Of a stretch of 64,000 nt of DNA, positions 1 through 14,300 are shown one piece after another. The stretch's first letter is position 1; each line of letters opens with the position of its first letter. The translations under genes were made by a program, and so were the position numbers. The DNA is from Artocarpus heterophyllus (Eukaryota; Streptophyta; Magnoliopsida; Rosales; Moraceae): the NCBI GenBank assembly GCA_025403435.1, contig CM046343.1, positions 25,972,543 to 26,036,542 on the forward strand. The letters run 5' to 3'. The notes below the pieces were generated by a model. It had not been told where the DNA came from. It made no database searches and was given only the letters and a program-made list of their open reading frames with translations.

Positions 1-2516
1 TTAGATTTATTAGGTGCTTCGAATTACATAAGTCTCCAAGAAAATCAAATATTCATATCTATCGCTATATTGTTGAATCAATCGTTTTCATGAATATAAT
101 GAGGCGTCATATTCATGTATTGTTAGACTTTTGGAAATATTAAAAAAAAAAAAAAAGAGTTTAGACGCACATCAAAAGCAAAATAGGAGGGGTCTCAAGC
201 CTGTATAATAAATAGCCTGGAACTTTGGTTTCAAATTGCTCAAAAGCACTCTAAACATTGGATTCTGACTCTACTCAAATTTCTTTCTTGTTTTTCTTAT
301 TTTTAGAGCACAAGCAAGTAATTAGTAGGTAGAGTGCCGGTGCATTGGGCTCATTGAGAGTGAGATCAGAATAAAGTCAGTGTGATTATAAAGTTTTTCA
401 CAAAGTAGATTTTATTTATTTATTTGTTTATTTGCTGCTCTCGAGGATCTTGGTTTTCCGCTGCAATTTTTTTCTCCCCTTTAAGAGTTTTTCACGTAAA
501 TTCTTAAATTGCAGTGATTGTTGTTATTTTCTATTTTGCTGACATAGGTTCTTACTAGTAGATCAGGTATTGACTTTCCCCGAAATGTATACATGTATTC
601 ATGTCCTCTCCATATAATATAATACCGGTTTCTCTGATCAATTAGCTAGAGAATCACGTTAAGTTTTCCTCAATAGATCTGGCCAATCTAATTATACAAG
701 TAAATACTCAACTAATGAAACTCTAACAGACACCCGGCCCCCACACACATACATATGCATGAGATCACAGAAAGCAAACCATTAGACGTAACTCCATGAA
801 TCACTTAATAGAAACGACAGCTACATATACATATACATTCATTATTCTATATATACATACATACATATATATATATATATAACCAATTCTTTATTTCCAC
901 ACAACTCGTTCGTGGAGAGACAGCTGTCAAGCACTGAGACTTGTTTAAATCATAGTAATAAGTATGTTGTGGTAGTGACAATCCTGTATATGAAGTGACA
1001 GAAGTTAGTTCATTGACCAAGCAGCCTACGGGTCCAACATGTATTAATTATAGTTAAATTAATAATTGCATTCTATTGATGGCCATGAAAGTTACATATA
1101 TAGTACTATTCATGTAGAGCTATATTATTATTGATCATTGTAATCGTGAAGTATACATTAATAATAAGAGAAGAGTAAAAGTTGTTGATACCCAGGTTGC
1201 CATTTAAGGTTCATTCTGTATCCAAAACAGGATATGCTGACGAATTCCATGCGCAATTTCAGCGCACTAATCGAATAGTTAATGCATTATCTGATGATGA
1301 TTATTTTCTGGGCTAGCTTGGACATAAATATTTACGAGTGTATATACATACGTGCAAGAATTTAAATCATGGCGCATTTGGCATAGCTTTTGCTTATGCT
1401 TTTACTCGGTAAAAAAATGTAAGTGTTTTGAACCTTATGTCAAAATGGTTTCTATTTTTTTTAAGTCACAAAAAATATTATATTTAAGCTTATAATGTGT
1501 TATTAGCACTTAGGTACAAGTTTTAAAGTTTATTTTAGAATTACTTTTTTAAAAAGCCATATTTTATGGCTTTAAAATAAAGCACTTCTGATAGATTATT
1601 CAAATATTTTTAGAAGCAGCTTTTAGACTTAAAAAATGAAAAATAGGCTTAACTCTCTTTTTCATGTCACAACAAAAATATTCTTATATGGAAGACAAAT
1701 AAATTAATTTGATGAGAAACAATGCAGGAAAAGAAAAGATGATATATGAATTAATGTAGCCCTCCGAAAAAACTTGTGGATCCAAAACGAGGAAAACTAG
1801 ATAGGTTTATTCGGTCGTGCTAATTTCTTAGTGGCTAATGATGACATAAGCCATATCAAAATTAGTATTATTTTACATGAGTGAAAAGTCATATATCCTA
1901 ATGATTATCTCCTTTCTCCATGAGGTTTTTTTACTGATTGAGAAATCAGATATATATAGTAAGGAACTGATCAATGGATCCAGATAGATTTTGAGGATCT
2001 TATAATTAGCCTATAAACTTTGAGAATTAATTGAAGAAGAAAGTAATACAGATTTTCATTGATAAGTGAATTCAAAGATAGAGAAGAAAAAGAAAACCAT
2101 CAAAAGCACTATATATAAAGATAACTGTTGGTGATGGGTGAAAACAGTAGATATATATTGGAAGATAAATGAAATTAGGTTTCAATAGGAGCTGTGGAAG
2201 AAGAAAAATTGCTCCCCTTAGTTGGGGCACCATAGGCCCAACCAACTTGTTTCTACAATCGTGGTGTCTATAAGAGACTAAAAGAAGGTCATTGCCTGCC
2301 TCAAATATATACATATGCATGAAAAATTATATTGTTGAGGATAAAAAAAAAAAGATTTTAAGGGTAAAACTACAAGACACCGGGTTTTAATGGAATTAAA
2401 CAATGACGTTTTAAATAAATTAATCAAACCAAATATAAGAGGAGAAGAAGAAAATTACCACTTTTCAAATAAGTAAATTGTCTAGGTGCATTGAAGGCTC
2501 TAATGCAGAATGCATA

Positions 2517-2700
2517 TACTATAAAAAAAAAATGGTCTTTTAGTTATACAATTTTTAACAAAACTTTTAGTTATGATATGCTTGTATGACTAATATGTAT
2601 TTTGTACGAAACGTACATTATAATCACAACAAATTTTGTTGTGATTAAAAATTTTGTTAAAAATTATTGTGACTAAAAATTCACTTTTTATTGCGATAAA
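2517..2700 (+). mobile_element. CACTA-like MITE remnant
   Basis: The left end reads ACTATAAAAAAAAAATGG followed by CTTTTAGTTATACAATTTTT. It closely resembles the reverse complement of a second element at 48840-49014, whose end is CACTACAAAAAAAATAG followed by CTTTTAGTTATAACAATTT. CACTACAA termini are characteristic of CACTA/EnSpm elements. Positions 2622-2646 inside it form a perfect 12-bp-arm palindrome, and the other copy has a matching but shorter palindrome. There is no coding capacity. The right boundary is approximate. Confidence 0.45.
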
Positions 2701-3245
2701 TGGCTAAGATTAGTGCGTTTAAGGCTCAAGCGCAGAGCATATAAGTAGACCTTATAGTCAACACTTAAAGATACAACGAATAATTACCATGAGGAAGAAT
2801 ATAAATCACCTTGGCAAAACCAAAATTTAAGAGGTTTGAAAGCTTGACCATTGAGAATCAACAATAAGATCGGAGATTTACCAACATTTCCATACACTTT
2901 CAAGCCTAGATAGAGGTGAGTGCGAGGAAAAGGCACACTTTTCTCAAAGTTCAATATTTACACTTATGGGGTGTTTTGGAGGCATTGATTTAATTCTTTT
3001 TGGTTAAAACAACTGTAAGAATATATAAGAACTTTATACTATTGTAAATTTGATCGAAAATGAAAACGCCAAACACTTTATTATTCTCTTTGCTCTCTAA
3101 ATTTTCTTCGACAAATTTTTGACTTGAGTGTCAGAGACTTTTCTTTACAAAAAACCCTATTCCCTTAATTTTGGAGCTTCAAATAAGATTATGGACAAGA
3201 CTCAAGGGATTAAAAATTGTATAGGAGTCTCGTGTAGATTTTCAC

Positions 3246-3625
3246 CCCAACAAAGTAATAGTGTGTTGGTGATAATTTCTAAATCATTGTTGATTTTTAT
3301 TAGATTTTTTATAATTTATAAGGATAGGCCTTACCAGTAAATATAGTTTTTTAACCATTGAATAACATTTTAATCTTTGAAAGTTCGCATCAAAAAATTG
3401 ACTAAGTGTGTCACATAATTACTTCTAATCGTATACCCAACAAAGTAATAGTGTGTTGGTGATAATTTCTAAATCATTGTTGATTTTTATTAGATTTTTT
3501 ATAATTTATAAGGATAGGCCTTACCAGTAAATATAGTTTTTTAACCATTGAATAACATTTTAATCTTTGAAAGTTCGCATCAAAAAATTGACAAAGTGTG
3601 TCACATAATTACTTCTAATCGTATA
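3246..3625 (+). repeat. 190-bp tandem duplication (2 copies)
   Basis: Two head-to-tail copies occupy 3246-3435 and 3436-3625. Every base I compared matches except one (TTGACTAAGTG in the first copy, TTGACAAAGTG in the second). No target-site duplication or terminal repeat was seen. Near identity suggests a recent duplication, or two reads joined during assembly. No gene is involved. Confidence 0.9.
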
Positions 3626-4214
3626 TTATATAGTTAAAAGTTTAATGTGACTGTTAAAATCGTCGTACCTTCTGGTAAGATAAAAATGCATATTTTACCA
3701 TAAGCTTTGCTTAATTTTTCGAATTCTCTGTGAATGCTGTGTTAATTATACCTTCGACTATGGAAGGGAGAAAGAGGGAGGGAGAGAGAGAGAGTTGATA
3801 TTCCACATGAAATCAAATTTGCAAACGATCATGCTGACGTTTTTTAACTAACGAGTGGGATCTGACTCGTTTGCAGACTTTAATTTAGGTTCAATAAATT
3901 ATAAACAATACCGTTTAGTTCTTTATGGACATGGCTGCAAATGATAAGCCATTATTTTCTCTCGTTTAACTTATTATTTCTTCTTCTTTTTTGGGTTTGT
4001 GGCATAAATGTTAAAAGAAACGAGGGCAACTTTTTAGCCGTGAAAAATGCAAACATATTTGTGGAGTATGCTTACGTAAGAAACCAATAAAATCAGTGAG
4101 ATTTTAATGTTCAGTTGATGTAATTGATAAGTCGGTGCATTTGAAAGAATACGTGCAATTGCATCTCATGCTCATAAGTTAGGTATTTGAAAATGAACCG
4201 TATCATTGTTGTGG

Positions 4215-4221
<7 letters not shown>

Positions 4222-4252
<31 letters not shown>

Positions 4253-4304
4253 CTCAAAATGCATGGAAACTTTAACCCACCGACAAAACTTGCCTCTTAT
4301 TCGC

Positions 4305-4338
<34 letters not shown>
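4222..4338. repeat. Paired (TA)n microsatellites
   Basis: Two long alternating TA runs, at about 4218-4248 and 4308-4337, flank about 60 bp of unique sequence. Similar TA tracts occur at about 5290-5312, 7999-8037, 10183-10206, 36293-36314 and 46664-46681. They are simple repeats with no inferred function. Confidence 0.8.
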
Positions 4339-4339
<1 letters not shown>

Positions 4340-7300
4340 CGATTAATTGATTTGATTTATATTTTAAAGCGCCAAATATGTTTAAAGAAAACATTTGGCA
4401 TCGCATGGTATAGTTTAACAAAATAAAATAACCTTTCCATAGTCAGATTAGAATTGACATTTGGAGTCTTATGTTATAACCCTCCATACATATATCAATG
4501 CCAGTAATATCCCACAAATTTAAGTTGTCTTTTGTTCTACCTTTTTCCCTTTTATTATTATTTTTTTTAATTTATGCTTTCTAGGAGAAAGACATATATA
4601 TATATAATATATGTTAGGTCATGCTTGACAGTTGTATATTATTCCTTTTGGTGATATTTTGCATTTAAATGGTATACGATTGAGACTTTATGAGATGTTT
4701 AATAAGTTAAAGAAAACAATGAAATTATGGAAACATGCATGTGTGGATATGAAAAAGCAGTTTTTCTTGTTTGTCATTATAAGTTTCATGTAGACTTGGT
4801 GACTTTCACTTTCAACCATGTTGTTGTAAGGTCCAAAAATTCTGTGCATTTGGATAAAGTTTTTGTGATTTGAGAAACCATTAAGTTTGCTATAATTTGA
4901 TAAGTTGGTTCTTTTTGCCAGGGTCTTATATTTAGTAAGTTGATTTGTAGTTTCTTTTTTTCTGAACAAAGAAAAAAAAATTGGAATGAGGTCAAAAAAA
5001 TTTATATATGATGTGTCTTTATTCTATGACTCCTTGTGTATTTATATATATATATATATAAAGCTCCTTTAATTAAATCATTTAACTAGCTTGGAATTAT
5101 TTTATTTTATTTTTCTTAATTTAAGATTTCAAATTTAAAATTCAAACTCTATACCTCAAGCTAAAGTCGAGTTGAAAAGTACTTTTATACTATGTCTACA
5201 ATCATATTACTTGAATTACGGATAGATAAGAAGATTATTTAAATCTAATTGAACGTGTGAGACACATATAAGAAAACATTGTAAGAGTTCATATATATAT
5301 ATATATATATATACACCAAAAAATATTGGTTTATTACTATCACAAAGTATTAAACGAAGTCCACTGAAAAAAGTACTTTACGATGTACATAGAATTTTGT
5401 TTTGTGTGTGTGTGTATATATATACACACACAGAGATATATATGTATGATATATATATATATAAACAGACTAAATTTACAGACAGGCAGATAGATATATA
5501 CACGTGTGTGTGTGTATATATACAGACTATATTTACAGACAGACAGATAGATAAATACACGAGTGCATTTTAGCCCGAAAACGGGGTGAAAAAGAAAAAA
5601 GAAGGAAAAGGGTATTTGGTAGAAACCGGCACTGGTGGAAAAGTGTAAAAAAATAAATATTAACTTAAAACTGTTATTACAATAGTTCAAGAGTCCTTCT
5701 AGTTAAATAGAGGACGCATAAAACACTATACAGAAATGATTATTATCCTAAAATTGACATTACAATAGTACAAGCGTCCTTTTTAATTTGGCACCGCAAA
5801 ATATTAACAAAAATACAAAATGAAGAAAAGGGCACACCTTTTTTTTTTTTTTCAGGAAAACAAATACATACACAGAGGGCTGTTCAAATTCTTCTTCATT
5901 TTTTATTTCTTGCATCAATAATGAAAATATGCTGAAATTGTAATAATTAAAAGAGTTCAATTAAGTACATAGAAGATTCTGAAGATCTAATTAATTAGTG
6001 GAAGCCAGTACTCACGAACCGCTTTTGTCCCTTTTCTCAACTTTTCATTTCCTTTTTTTTTATTTTTTATTTTTAGGGTTGGCTACATATGTACTTTAGC
6101 AAATTTAATTTATTAACGATTACACTTTTTTTTTTATCATAATCATTGTTAATATTATAATTTCTACATACGGAGGACCAGATGTACTAAGAAGAGAAAA
6201 CAAAATAAATTTTTTATATATGTTTCATGTATGTTACACGTGAAGCTAGGTCCAAAATTAATATACAAGAAAATATATTCTAATATTAAGTGCATTAAAG
6301 AGTATACAATGTTTTAAAGTTTTTAAGAGAGTAAATATTCCTATGGGTGTGTAGGGAAAAAAAATCCTAGCTGAAAGCTAATGATAATAAACTTAATTAA
6401 TTTAAACATGTGATTTATGTGTGTATAAGAAAGGGAAAGTAATTATTGTATGTGTGTGTGTGTGTATATAATGAGAAATAAATTAAAAAATGGAAAAGGA
6501 AGAATAGAAGATCATCAAACTTTTAGAGAGAGATAAGGAGTCTACCACGTTGTTTGCCGATGAACATTACATGATATAAAAAACATGATAATATCAAACC
6601 TTATTAAAATGTTCATGACAATCACATGTACTTTTAATTAACAAATACATAGAGAGTGCTAAACTTATCATGATCAGAGTTTGGAGAGAAACAAGGTCAT
6701 AAACCTATAATGATTATAGTTTAGTTTATAATATCTTCTGTAGGTATTATATTTTAAATGGGTTAGTAACACATATTCTATCAAAGAAGAGAAGAGTAAT
6801 AGTATCACAACTAAGAAAATTCCAAACTAAGAAGAATCATTAATTGCTATTGACGAACAATTTAAACTTGTTCGGACAATAATGTGGAGTGTGGACAATC
6901 AATGTATCATATTTGGAGTTATATATATTAATTCTTATGCGGTTATTATGTTTTATCAATGTTCATATATATAAAAAAAAAAATTCTGGGCCAACTCGAA
7001 ATGCTAGTGCTCATCAATGCCGTTAAGCTATATAGAGAGAGCATTAATTTGTCCTGATAAAAAAGGTCCTAAAAAAGTGGATACATGTTTTCTTCAAACT
7101 TAAATCGCACGAGATGTAGACCTAAATTTTGTCCATAATAGTAATAACTATAATTATAATAATAACATTATTATCGTCAATAATATAGTAATAATAATAC
7201 AGTATTTTTCCACGAAAATTCAATATTTTTTGAAACACATCTTACACAAGACACACGATTGCCAAATAGCATTTCCCGACATGGCCTTTTTTTTTTTTTT

Positions 7301-7996
7301 TAAAGAGAGAGGGAGAGAGAAAGGGAAACCAAAACTAGCCTTTAACCTCACAAAGAGAATAATGAGCGTAAAAGATCCTTTAGTTTGAAAGATCTTCAAT
7401 CCCAAATTCTTCCTATTAGTGGGAAGGGAAAAGAATAAAAGGCAAAAGATGCTAATCACCGTCCAAAAAAAAAAAGTTTTCTTTTTCATTTTGTTTCTAA
7501 CTTGTTCTGTAATTATATTTTTATAGAACAACCTCATTAAGTTGAGAAAATTAGAAAGTATGCCCCTTTTGCAACTCATCTTTTTAGTTTTGCACCATTC
7601 TCTTAGAATTATGTTAGTCTTAAGTTAAATTTATAAAGAGCATAATAGATATAGAATTTTATATATAGAATTTAAAAAAGAGTGTACATGTATAATATTT
7701 ATTATCTATCTCTCACTAGAGAGGTATTCTTTAAGATTTTTTTCACAAATTTATTTCTGAAAATAGAGAACAGTGGAAAATATATGCAACTTAATTTTTT
7801 GCCTTTATCTTAAATTATTATAATCTCTATATTCAAAATATTAGTTTTTTCTTTTCAAAAAAATATTTAATTTTTTTTATTGGTGCATACCAACTTGAAA
7901 ATTACAAACTTAATGATGAGAAATTTGTATCAATATGGTTTTTTTTTGTTTCAATTTCCAACTTCTGTCACACCCCAATTTTCTGCAAATTACCTC

Positions 7997-7998
<2 letters not shown>

Positions 7999-8037
<39 letters not shown>
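7999..8037. repeat. (TA)n microsatellite
   Basis: An uninterrupted alternating TA run of nearly 40 bp, the longest in the left intergenic region. It is a likely length-polymorphic locus. Confidence 0.85.
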
Positions 8038-8041
<4 letters not shown>

Positions 8042-10002
8042 TAAGGTTTTAAATATATAGTATTCATGAAGAATAACGCATACAGAATTATAAAAGTACA
8101 TGCACATAATACATAAGCAAGGTCATATCTAATATAATATGTGTATGGTCATAATCAAACATATGCAAGTTCTCAAATAATATAGCATGATAAGTGTGTG
8201 AGCATATTTTCTTGGTTTATTTCTTGGTTGCTCAAGTATTTATAAGAAAATTGACAAAACGTGAAGAGTTGGAAAAAGACAAATATTAGATCATGCTGAA
8301 ATAAATACTAAAATAAAGGGTCTTCTTATCATTAGCAAAAATAAGAAATAGAGTGTAACACACCCAACACATATAAAAAGCAGATATATATATACACACA
8401 TATATATATCGAGTTGTTTTTAATGGTTATATGAGGACTTAATTAGTCAAGAACGAGTAGAGACTGACCAACAAATAAACTTTTGTGATTATATAAAATA
8501 ATAAAAAAGAAAAGAGATAGGATAAGTAAATAAGCAATCCTATTTAACCCATAGAGATACAAACCTGTTACTTATAATATAGTAAGATCTAGTCAAAAAA
8601 GTACACGATATTTTAAATTGGGGCCTATAGTTTTATGAATAACGAAGTTATAACCCATGAATAAAAAAGATTTTTCTAAGTAAATCAATTCCTAGAAAAT
8701 GCTACAATTGATCCTAATGGTGCTCTGCACTATTGTTGATGTTTCACAGGCAACAGAAAACATTGAGGCCCACAATTGGGAAGTACTGTTGAGAGATCCT
8801 TATATTCTGTACAAGGCATGTTTCTTCCTCAAAGTAAGATTATGGAGGGGCAATTGACTGCATTTTCCCTCTCTTCCACTGATTCTCTCCTGAAATTCTT
8901 GAGATGTATGACTTGCCACCTTTAATAGCCGGGAAAATTTTGAGGAAAAAAAGGACAAGGAATGAAATTCTCTGGAATACTAATTATAATTCCCCAGCTC
9001 ATATTGGGTTTTTTTAATGAGGAAAAATATCAAACCATACAAAGTCTGGCATGCACTCATTTTCCTGTAATGTGAAATGGTTATGGATGTACAGTGCTAG
9101 GAATAAATAGAGAACAAAATTTTGTAACTTTTTTTTTTTTGGTAAGGAAAGCGAATTATAGCTAGCACTTTTTAAGTGGAAAAAATCAAAAGCTTCAAAC
9201 AATTTCTATGATGATTTTATGGTACCCTTTTTTGCTATAGTTTCTAAATTTTTGTTTATTAAATTTTCTTGGCTAGGATGTCACCCCTTAATGCATAGAA
9301 TAATCCCAGACAAAGTATGCATGCGTTTAATTATGTGAATAATGAAAAAAGTTAGAGCATATGAGAATGTGTTTGAGAATGTCCGTTCCACTTGAGGCAT
9401 AAACCATAAAGTGTACGAATACATGTTAATTATTTGTGTATAGAATTAAACAGTCACTTAAAAAGAAGATCTTCATATATGCCTAAGCCCAATCCAGAGC
9501 CGAAAAGACTGCATATGTTTATTTCTTCTGAATCACAACTAAATAATGGAGCACATATATAATTAAGGAATCATATCTTTTCTGTAATAATTGAGCTGCA
9601 AAGTTAAAACGTCTGTTTGGATAACTTTAGTTACAACATATCAATTACAACTAAACAGTATAAAGCTTTCAACATCTATAATAAAAAGCAAAAAATTGTT
9701 ACATAATAAAACTTTTACATGCTATAATTTTTAAACTTAAAGTGTCAATTACAACGTAAGTTTTCAATGGCCTAGTAAACAACCTAAGTTCTCAATGGCC
9801 TAGTAATCTCAGTTAATGGAGTATGTTTGATCAGAAAAGCAGACTAGGTGTAATTTCATTTATTTTATATAACTCTCATTTTTACCATATGTAGAGAATC
9901 ATACATATCCAAACTGTAGACTAAGTGTAATCTCATAATTCCAAATGATTACTCTCATTTTTACCATATACAAAATCACCTTCATATATATCCAAACTGT
10001 AC

Positions 10003-10032
10003 GCCACCAGCCACCAGCCACCAGCCACCAGG
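10003..10032 (+). repeat. CCACCAG heptamer minisatellite
   Basis: About four tandem copies of the heptamer CCACCAG stand out from the AT-rich surroundings. No coding role is apparent. Confidence 0.7.
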
Positions 10033-10180
10033 CAAACTGCAACCAGCGATAATGCCACGTTTACGTTTTTTTTTTTTTATTATTTCTATATGTTTTATCG
10101 AGTGTGGACATTCCAAAAGGAACGTAGACAAGTTTTATGTATATATATATATGTGTGTGTGAACGGTTTTCTTTTTAATA

Positions 10181-10211
<31 letters not shown>

Positions 10212-11083
10212 TACGGTCCTTCCTAAAAGACTGTAGACAAGTCTTATGTATATGTATGTGTATATATGTATATTTATATTTATGTGTGAGAAAGAGTTAT
10301 CGCATGAGCTGCAATAGTCGTATATGATCATGTAATAAGCTTGGATTCATATCAATGTAATTATTAAAAAGAAAATTAGTATATAAGTGTAGGTTTTTTT
10401 TATTGCATAATAATATGAGCCACACATAGTCACTAAATGTATATGATCAGTTGGATAATACAATTGACAATAACATAAAAATAGTTGTTTCTCTTTTTTC
10501 TCATGTCCAAGACAATTCCCAGTTATTTTTTATTTCTTTTTATAGTATTTTGGTTGATCATCATCAACATGCAAGGCGTGAGAAATATTTTGCGAAATTA
10601 ATAAAGTTGCTATGATACTAGCTAGCTAAGCTTAGTTACCTTTCGTTATCCTAAATATTTCTAGGCTCACTATCCTCAGTACTAACGCTAGACGTGATTA
10701 ATTATCAGCAAATTAGCTAGGAAAATTGTTACCAACAGCCAGAACTAGGAGTCAATTTTGGGCCAAAAAGACTCAGAACTTTATAGAAAATTCCATACAC
10801 AAGGGATTTTGTCAAATCTGTGCGTATCAAAACATCACCCAATGAGTGACAATTCAGATATTAGAGCACGACCCCACTTTTTATAAGTTTTCAGGCAATT
10901 CACTAACATAATCCAAAATTCCAGCAAAAAAAAATTAAAAATTAAAAAATAAACCCAAAAAATAAAAATAAAAAAATAAACTCCCCACTCCTCCCATCTC
11001 TTTCTCAGTCCAAACAAATTGCACATTGCACAAACTTGGGTCATGATTTAGCCATGTGGGTGTCCCCACCCTACCTCAAACCA

Positions 11084-11137
11084 CCCCCCCCCCCCCCCCC
11101 CAACCCAACCCTAACGCGCCCAACCTCCTCCCCCCCC
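11084..11137 (+). promoter_or_regulatory. Poly-C tracts upstream of the NPF gene
   Basis: An uninterrupted run of 18 C at 11084-11101 is followed by a CCAACCC-rich stretch and a second run of 8 C ending at 11137. The tract lies about 75-90 bp upstream of the TATA-like element of the NPF gene. C-runs of this size can form i-motif or, on the other strand, G-quadruplex structures. A regulatory role is inference only. Confidence 0.4.
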
Positions 11138-11176
11138 AACAATAAACCTCAGCCGTCCATTCCACCCTCCCTGCCT

Positions 11177-11186
11177 CTATATATAC
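11177..11186 (+). promoter_or_regulatory. TATA box of the NPF7-like gene
   Basis: CTATATATAC lies 117-126 bp upstream of the assigned ATG, within a CT-rich leader typical of plant promoters and 5' UTRs. No other TATA-like motif is better placed for this gene. The transcription start has not been determined. Confidence 0.6.
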
Positions 11187-11302
11187 ACCACTTCCTTCCT
11201 TTCTTTCCCCAAGTTTCTCTCTTATTCCTTTTGGCAAACAAATAACCACTTATACAAATTTTCCCTCATCAAATATTTTCTCCCCATCTTCACCACTCAT
11301 CA

Positions 11303-14300
11303 ATGGCTAATTGCTTGACTATGTCCAAAGAGGTGAGCCAACCTCTCATGTCCTAACTCTCTTTCTCTCTGTACATATATGGTTGGCACCTTTTACAATT
11401 CTCTCTCTCTTTCTCTCTCCAAAAGCATACCTTTTTCATGATGTATCATGTTTAAGGGTCTCCAAAGCCAAAGCAATACTACTTTTGTTCCTTAATTATA
11501 CATGTATATGCTTTTTGCTTCTTTTCTTTTTTTTTTTCCTTTTTCAATTTAGGACTATTTTTCCCTCCTTGGGGTCAAGAAAACAAGAATTTACACATAT
11601 GCATTGCTTGATCAATTGGAAATTATACCATATATGTGAGAATTTTTTTTTTTAATATTGGTGATGAACAAATGTTGTTGCTTCTTGTATATTGATCACT
11701 GATTTTATATCATTGGGCAAAAATTTAAAAAAAAATAAAAAAAAAAATCAGGGGAACTTCAAAGATGAGCAAGGAGAAATACGCACACTTGATGGAACCG
11801 TTGATTGGCATGGTCGTCCTGCTATCAAAACAAAATCTGGAGGATGGGTTGCCGGGACTATTATTCTCTGTAAGCTCCACAAAAACACCTATTTTTTATT
11901 TTTTTAATTTTTCAATTTAAACTGATAATCAGGATTTCTTTATTTATATATATTGATGATCATGATCAAGTCTCAACCCAATTTTTTTTTCATATGGTTT
12001 TCTGTAAGCTTTATTGCTAGAAAAGAATCTGAAATAATATCTTTGAAACTCATAGTAAGGACAAAAGAAAATGACTTTTTTTCAAAAGCAGAAAACTCCT
12101 CTGTTTCTGCCTCACAGAGAGAGGGGGAGAGAGAAATGCAGGGCTAAAGATAATATCAGCACCTAAGACAAAATTCAGATTTTGGGTTCTCTTTCTCTTC
12201 TTCTCCTTCTCCTTCTCGGAACGTTCACAAGCTCTGCACTCAGAGAGAGAGTTTATCCAAATGGGTTTTTCAATTTTTTTTTAAATTTATTTTAGATAAG
12301 TAGTTAGAAGGTGGGCTGTGTAAAGAGCTTCTGGTTTTCAAGCCTGCAAATGGGGAAAAAAGACAAGATAACTGATAATTTTCAACACCTGGCAACGAAA
12401 AACAAACCAAGTGGATATGTATTTGTGTAAAAATAATATATGTATACACACACACACACATATTCTTGTTTGCAGTTGTGTTGCGTGCGTATCTACTCAG
12501 GGTTTTAGCAGTGTCCATCTAAAGAGTACAACACTCACCGTCACCCAAAATTAACACCTTTAAGAGAGAGAGAGAGAGGGGGAAGAGAGAGAAGAATGGC
12601 TTGTTTGGTAGGTATCAGGCAACTTATATAAGCTTTGATTTTAGTTATAAATAATATAAAAATTTACATATTATAATAAAATATAAAAATTACTATCATA
12701 TAAAATTTTTACATACAATACAATAATAAAAATAGTTCTTATCAGTATTATTTCTGTTGCTAAGCAAATACCTTACTCTTAGCAAACCTGAACGACGTGA
12801 GAAGAGAGCTAGGGTGGGGCGAGAGAGAGAAGATAAGAAAAGCATGCATTAAATGTTGTACGTACGAGACACGTAACACCACTCCTTGATTTTGCATGAC
12901 GCGGGCTTCTGCCACGTGGCAGCAAAGAAGACAATTGGAAGAATGAATGCTCAATAATAAGTGACGTCTACTGTTTTGCAGGGTTTTTCTCCAATCACTT
13001 ATTTCTGAAAAGGAAATATATGATAGGATATAAAAAATATTTAGAGCATTACACGATTTTGTTTGACAACAAACAAAATGTCTCTATTATAAAGCGAAAA
13101 AAAAAAAACTACGACATAAAATTTTCACATAATATAATAAATTTGTTTTAATTATGTTGTCAAATACTCTTGTATATATTTAATTGTTAAATTATATTAT
13201 AATCATATTAGATTAAAAATAATAATTGAGCAAAATTTAGTCATTTTATAAAAAAAAACTGAGAATTTTGCTTATATTTTTTAAACAAGTCTTAGGAAAT
13301 TAAAGGAGTTATTAATTACATATATTTTAATCTGTTTGATAAATATGCTTTCGATTCATTTTTATATAAAATATATGATTAGATTAATAACTAAATATAA
13401 TGCAAGTGAGAATAATGGTGAAAAGAACTGATCAAGTTGAGTTTGGTCTTGCTATTGGTCTAGGAAATAGCTGAATGGCCAATTATTAATTAGTAGAAGA
13501 CTATTAAAACGTGGTACTTTTTTTTGGAAATTGATTAGGATAACAATATAAATGTGGATATGGAACCAGAAATATGTGGACCATAATGTTCCATGATTAA
13601 TGAAATCATTAGAGTTTGTCCAAGTAACTAGAAATTTTCCTCTGAAAGAAAAACTAGCTAGAAGTTTGAAAACGGTCTTTACCTGATATGAAATTACCAC
13701 TAAAAAAATTACGTTATTTGGTAATATTTTAATTGTGGAGAACTAAAGTTGTGACATGTACCCATATACACATATAAAAAGTTTATACATGTAGATACGT
13801 ATGTATGTGTATTCATCATCTCATGTAAAGTAAAGAAACTAAATATACTAATGGAGAAAACAAAAAAGCATGTTAGAACATAAAAAGCTGCTTTTCTTTT
13901 TTTATGAATAAAAAGTTGCTTCTTTGTTGTGTGAGTTTTTTTTTTTTTTTTTAATGATATATTAAGTTGTTTTAAGCTAGAGATTGTGGTGTCCAGAATT
14001 TTTTGCTGTCGTATAGTGTTTAAGTTGGCCAATAGTCATCAAAATATAATATTATAAAGCATGACCTAAAATGCAAATAACTTTGTCACACCCAAAGGTT
14101 TTTCCATTTGCCTGGGGGGGGTGGTTTGGGGGGAGGAAAAGACAAACTAGCGTGGGCAAGAACATTGGTCCTTGTCTCTCTCTAGAAGGCCAAAAATTTC
14201 TTATCATTTCTAATTAAAAAATAATTAAAAAAAAAAGAAATGAATAAATTAATAAAAGGCATGCAAGAACCTTTTTCTCACTTTGGAGTCATACCCATCA

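Larger units (their letters stand above)
1..11150. other. Intergenic region, no gene recognised
   Basis: No open frame here resembles a protein family I know. The open frames present are short, low in complexity (poly-K, poly-F and Y/I runs from TA or GT microsatellites) and have no supporting splice structure. The sequence is AT-rich with many (TA)n and (GT)n tracts, one 190-bp tandem duplication, a CACTA-like MITE near 2.5 kb and MITE-like fragments near 9.6 kb. The last few hundred bases are the promoter side of the NPF gene. Undetected small RNA genes cannot be excluded. Confidence 0.6.

Noticed and set aside
5340..5690. Open frames rich in Tyr, Ile, Cys, Thr and His around 5.4 kb
   Set aside because: They are translations of TATATA/GTGTGT microsatellites and ACAGACAGGCAGATAGATA-like repeats, not genes.
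8700..9000. Moderately complex sequence considered as a possible short exon or microRNA precursor
   Set aside because: No convincing hairpin, conserved microRNA word or splice-supported reading frame could be found by eye.
11036..11245. Proline-rich frame PPPPPPPNPTLTRP upstream of the NPF gene
   Set aside because: It is produced by the C18 homopolymer and neighbouring C-runs; it overlaps the TATA element and leader and has no family match.
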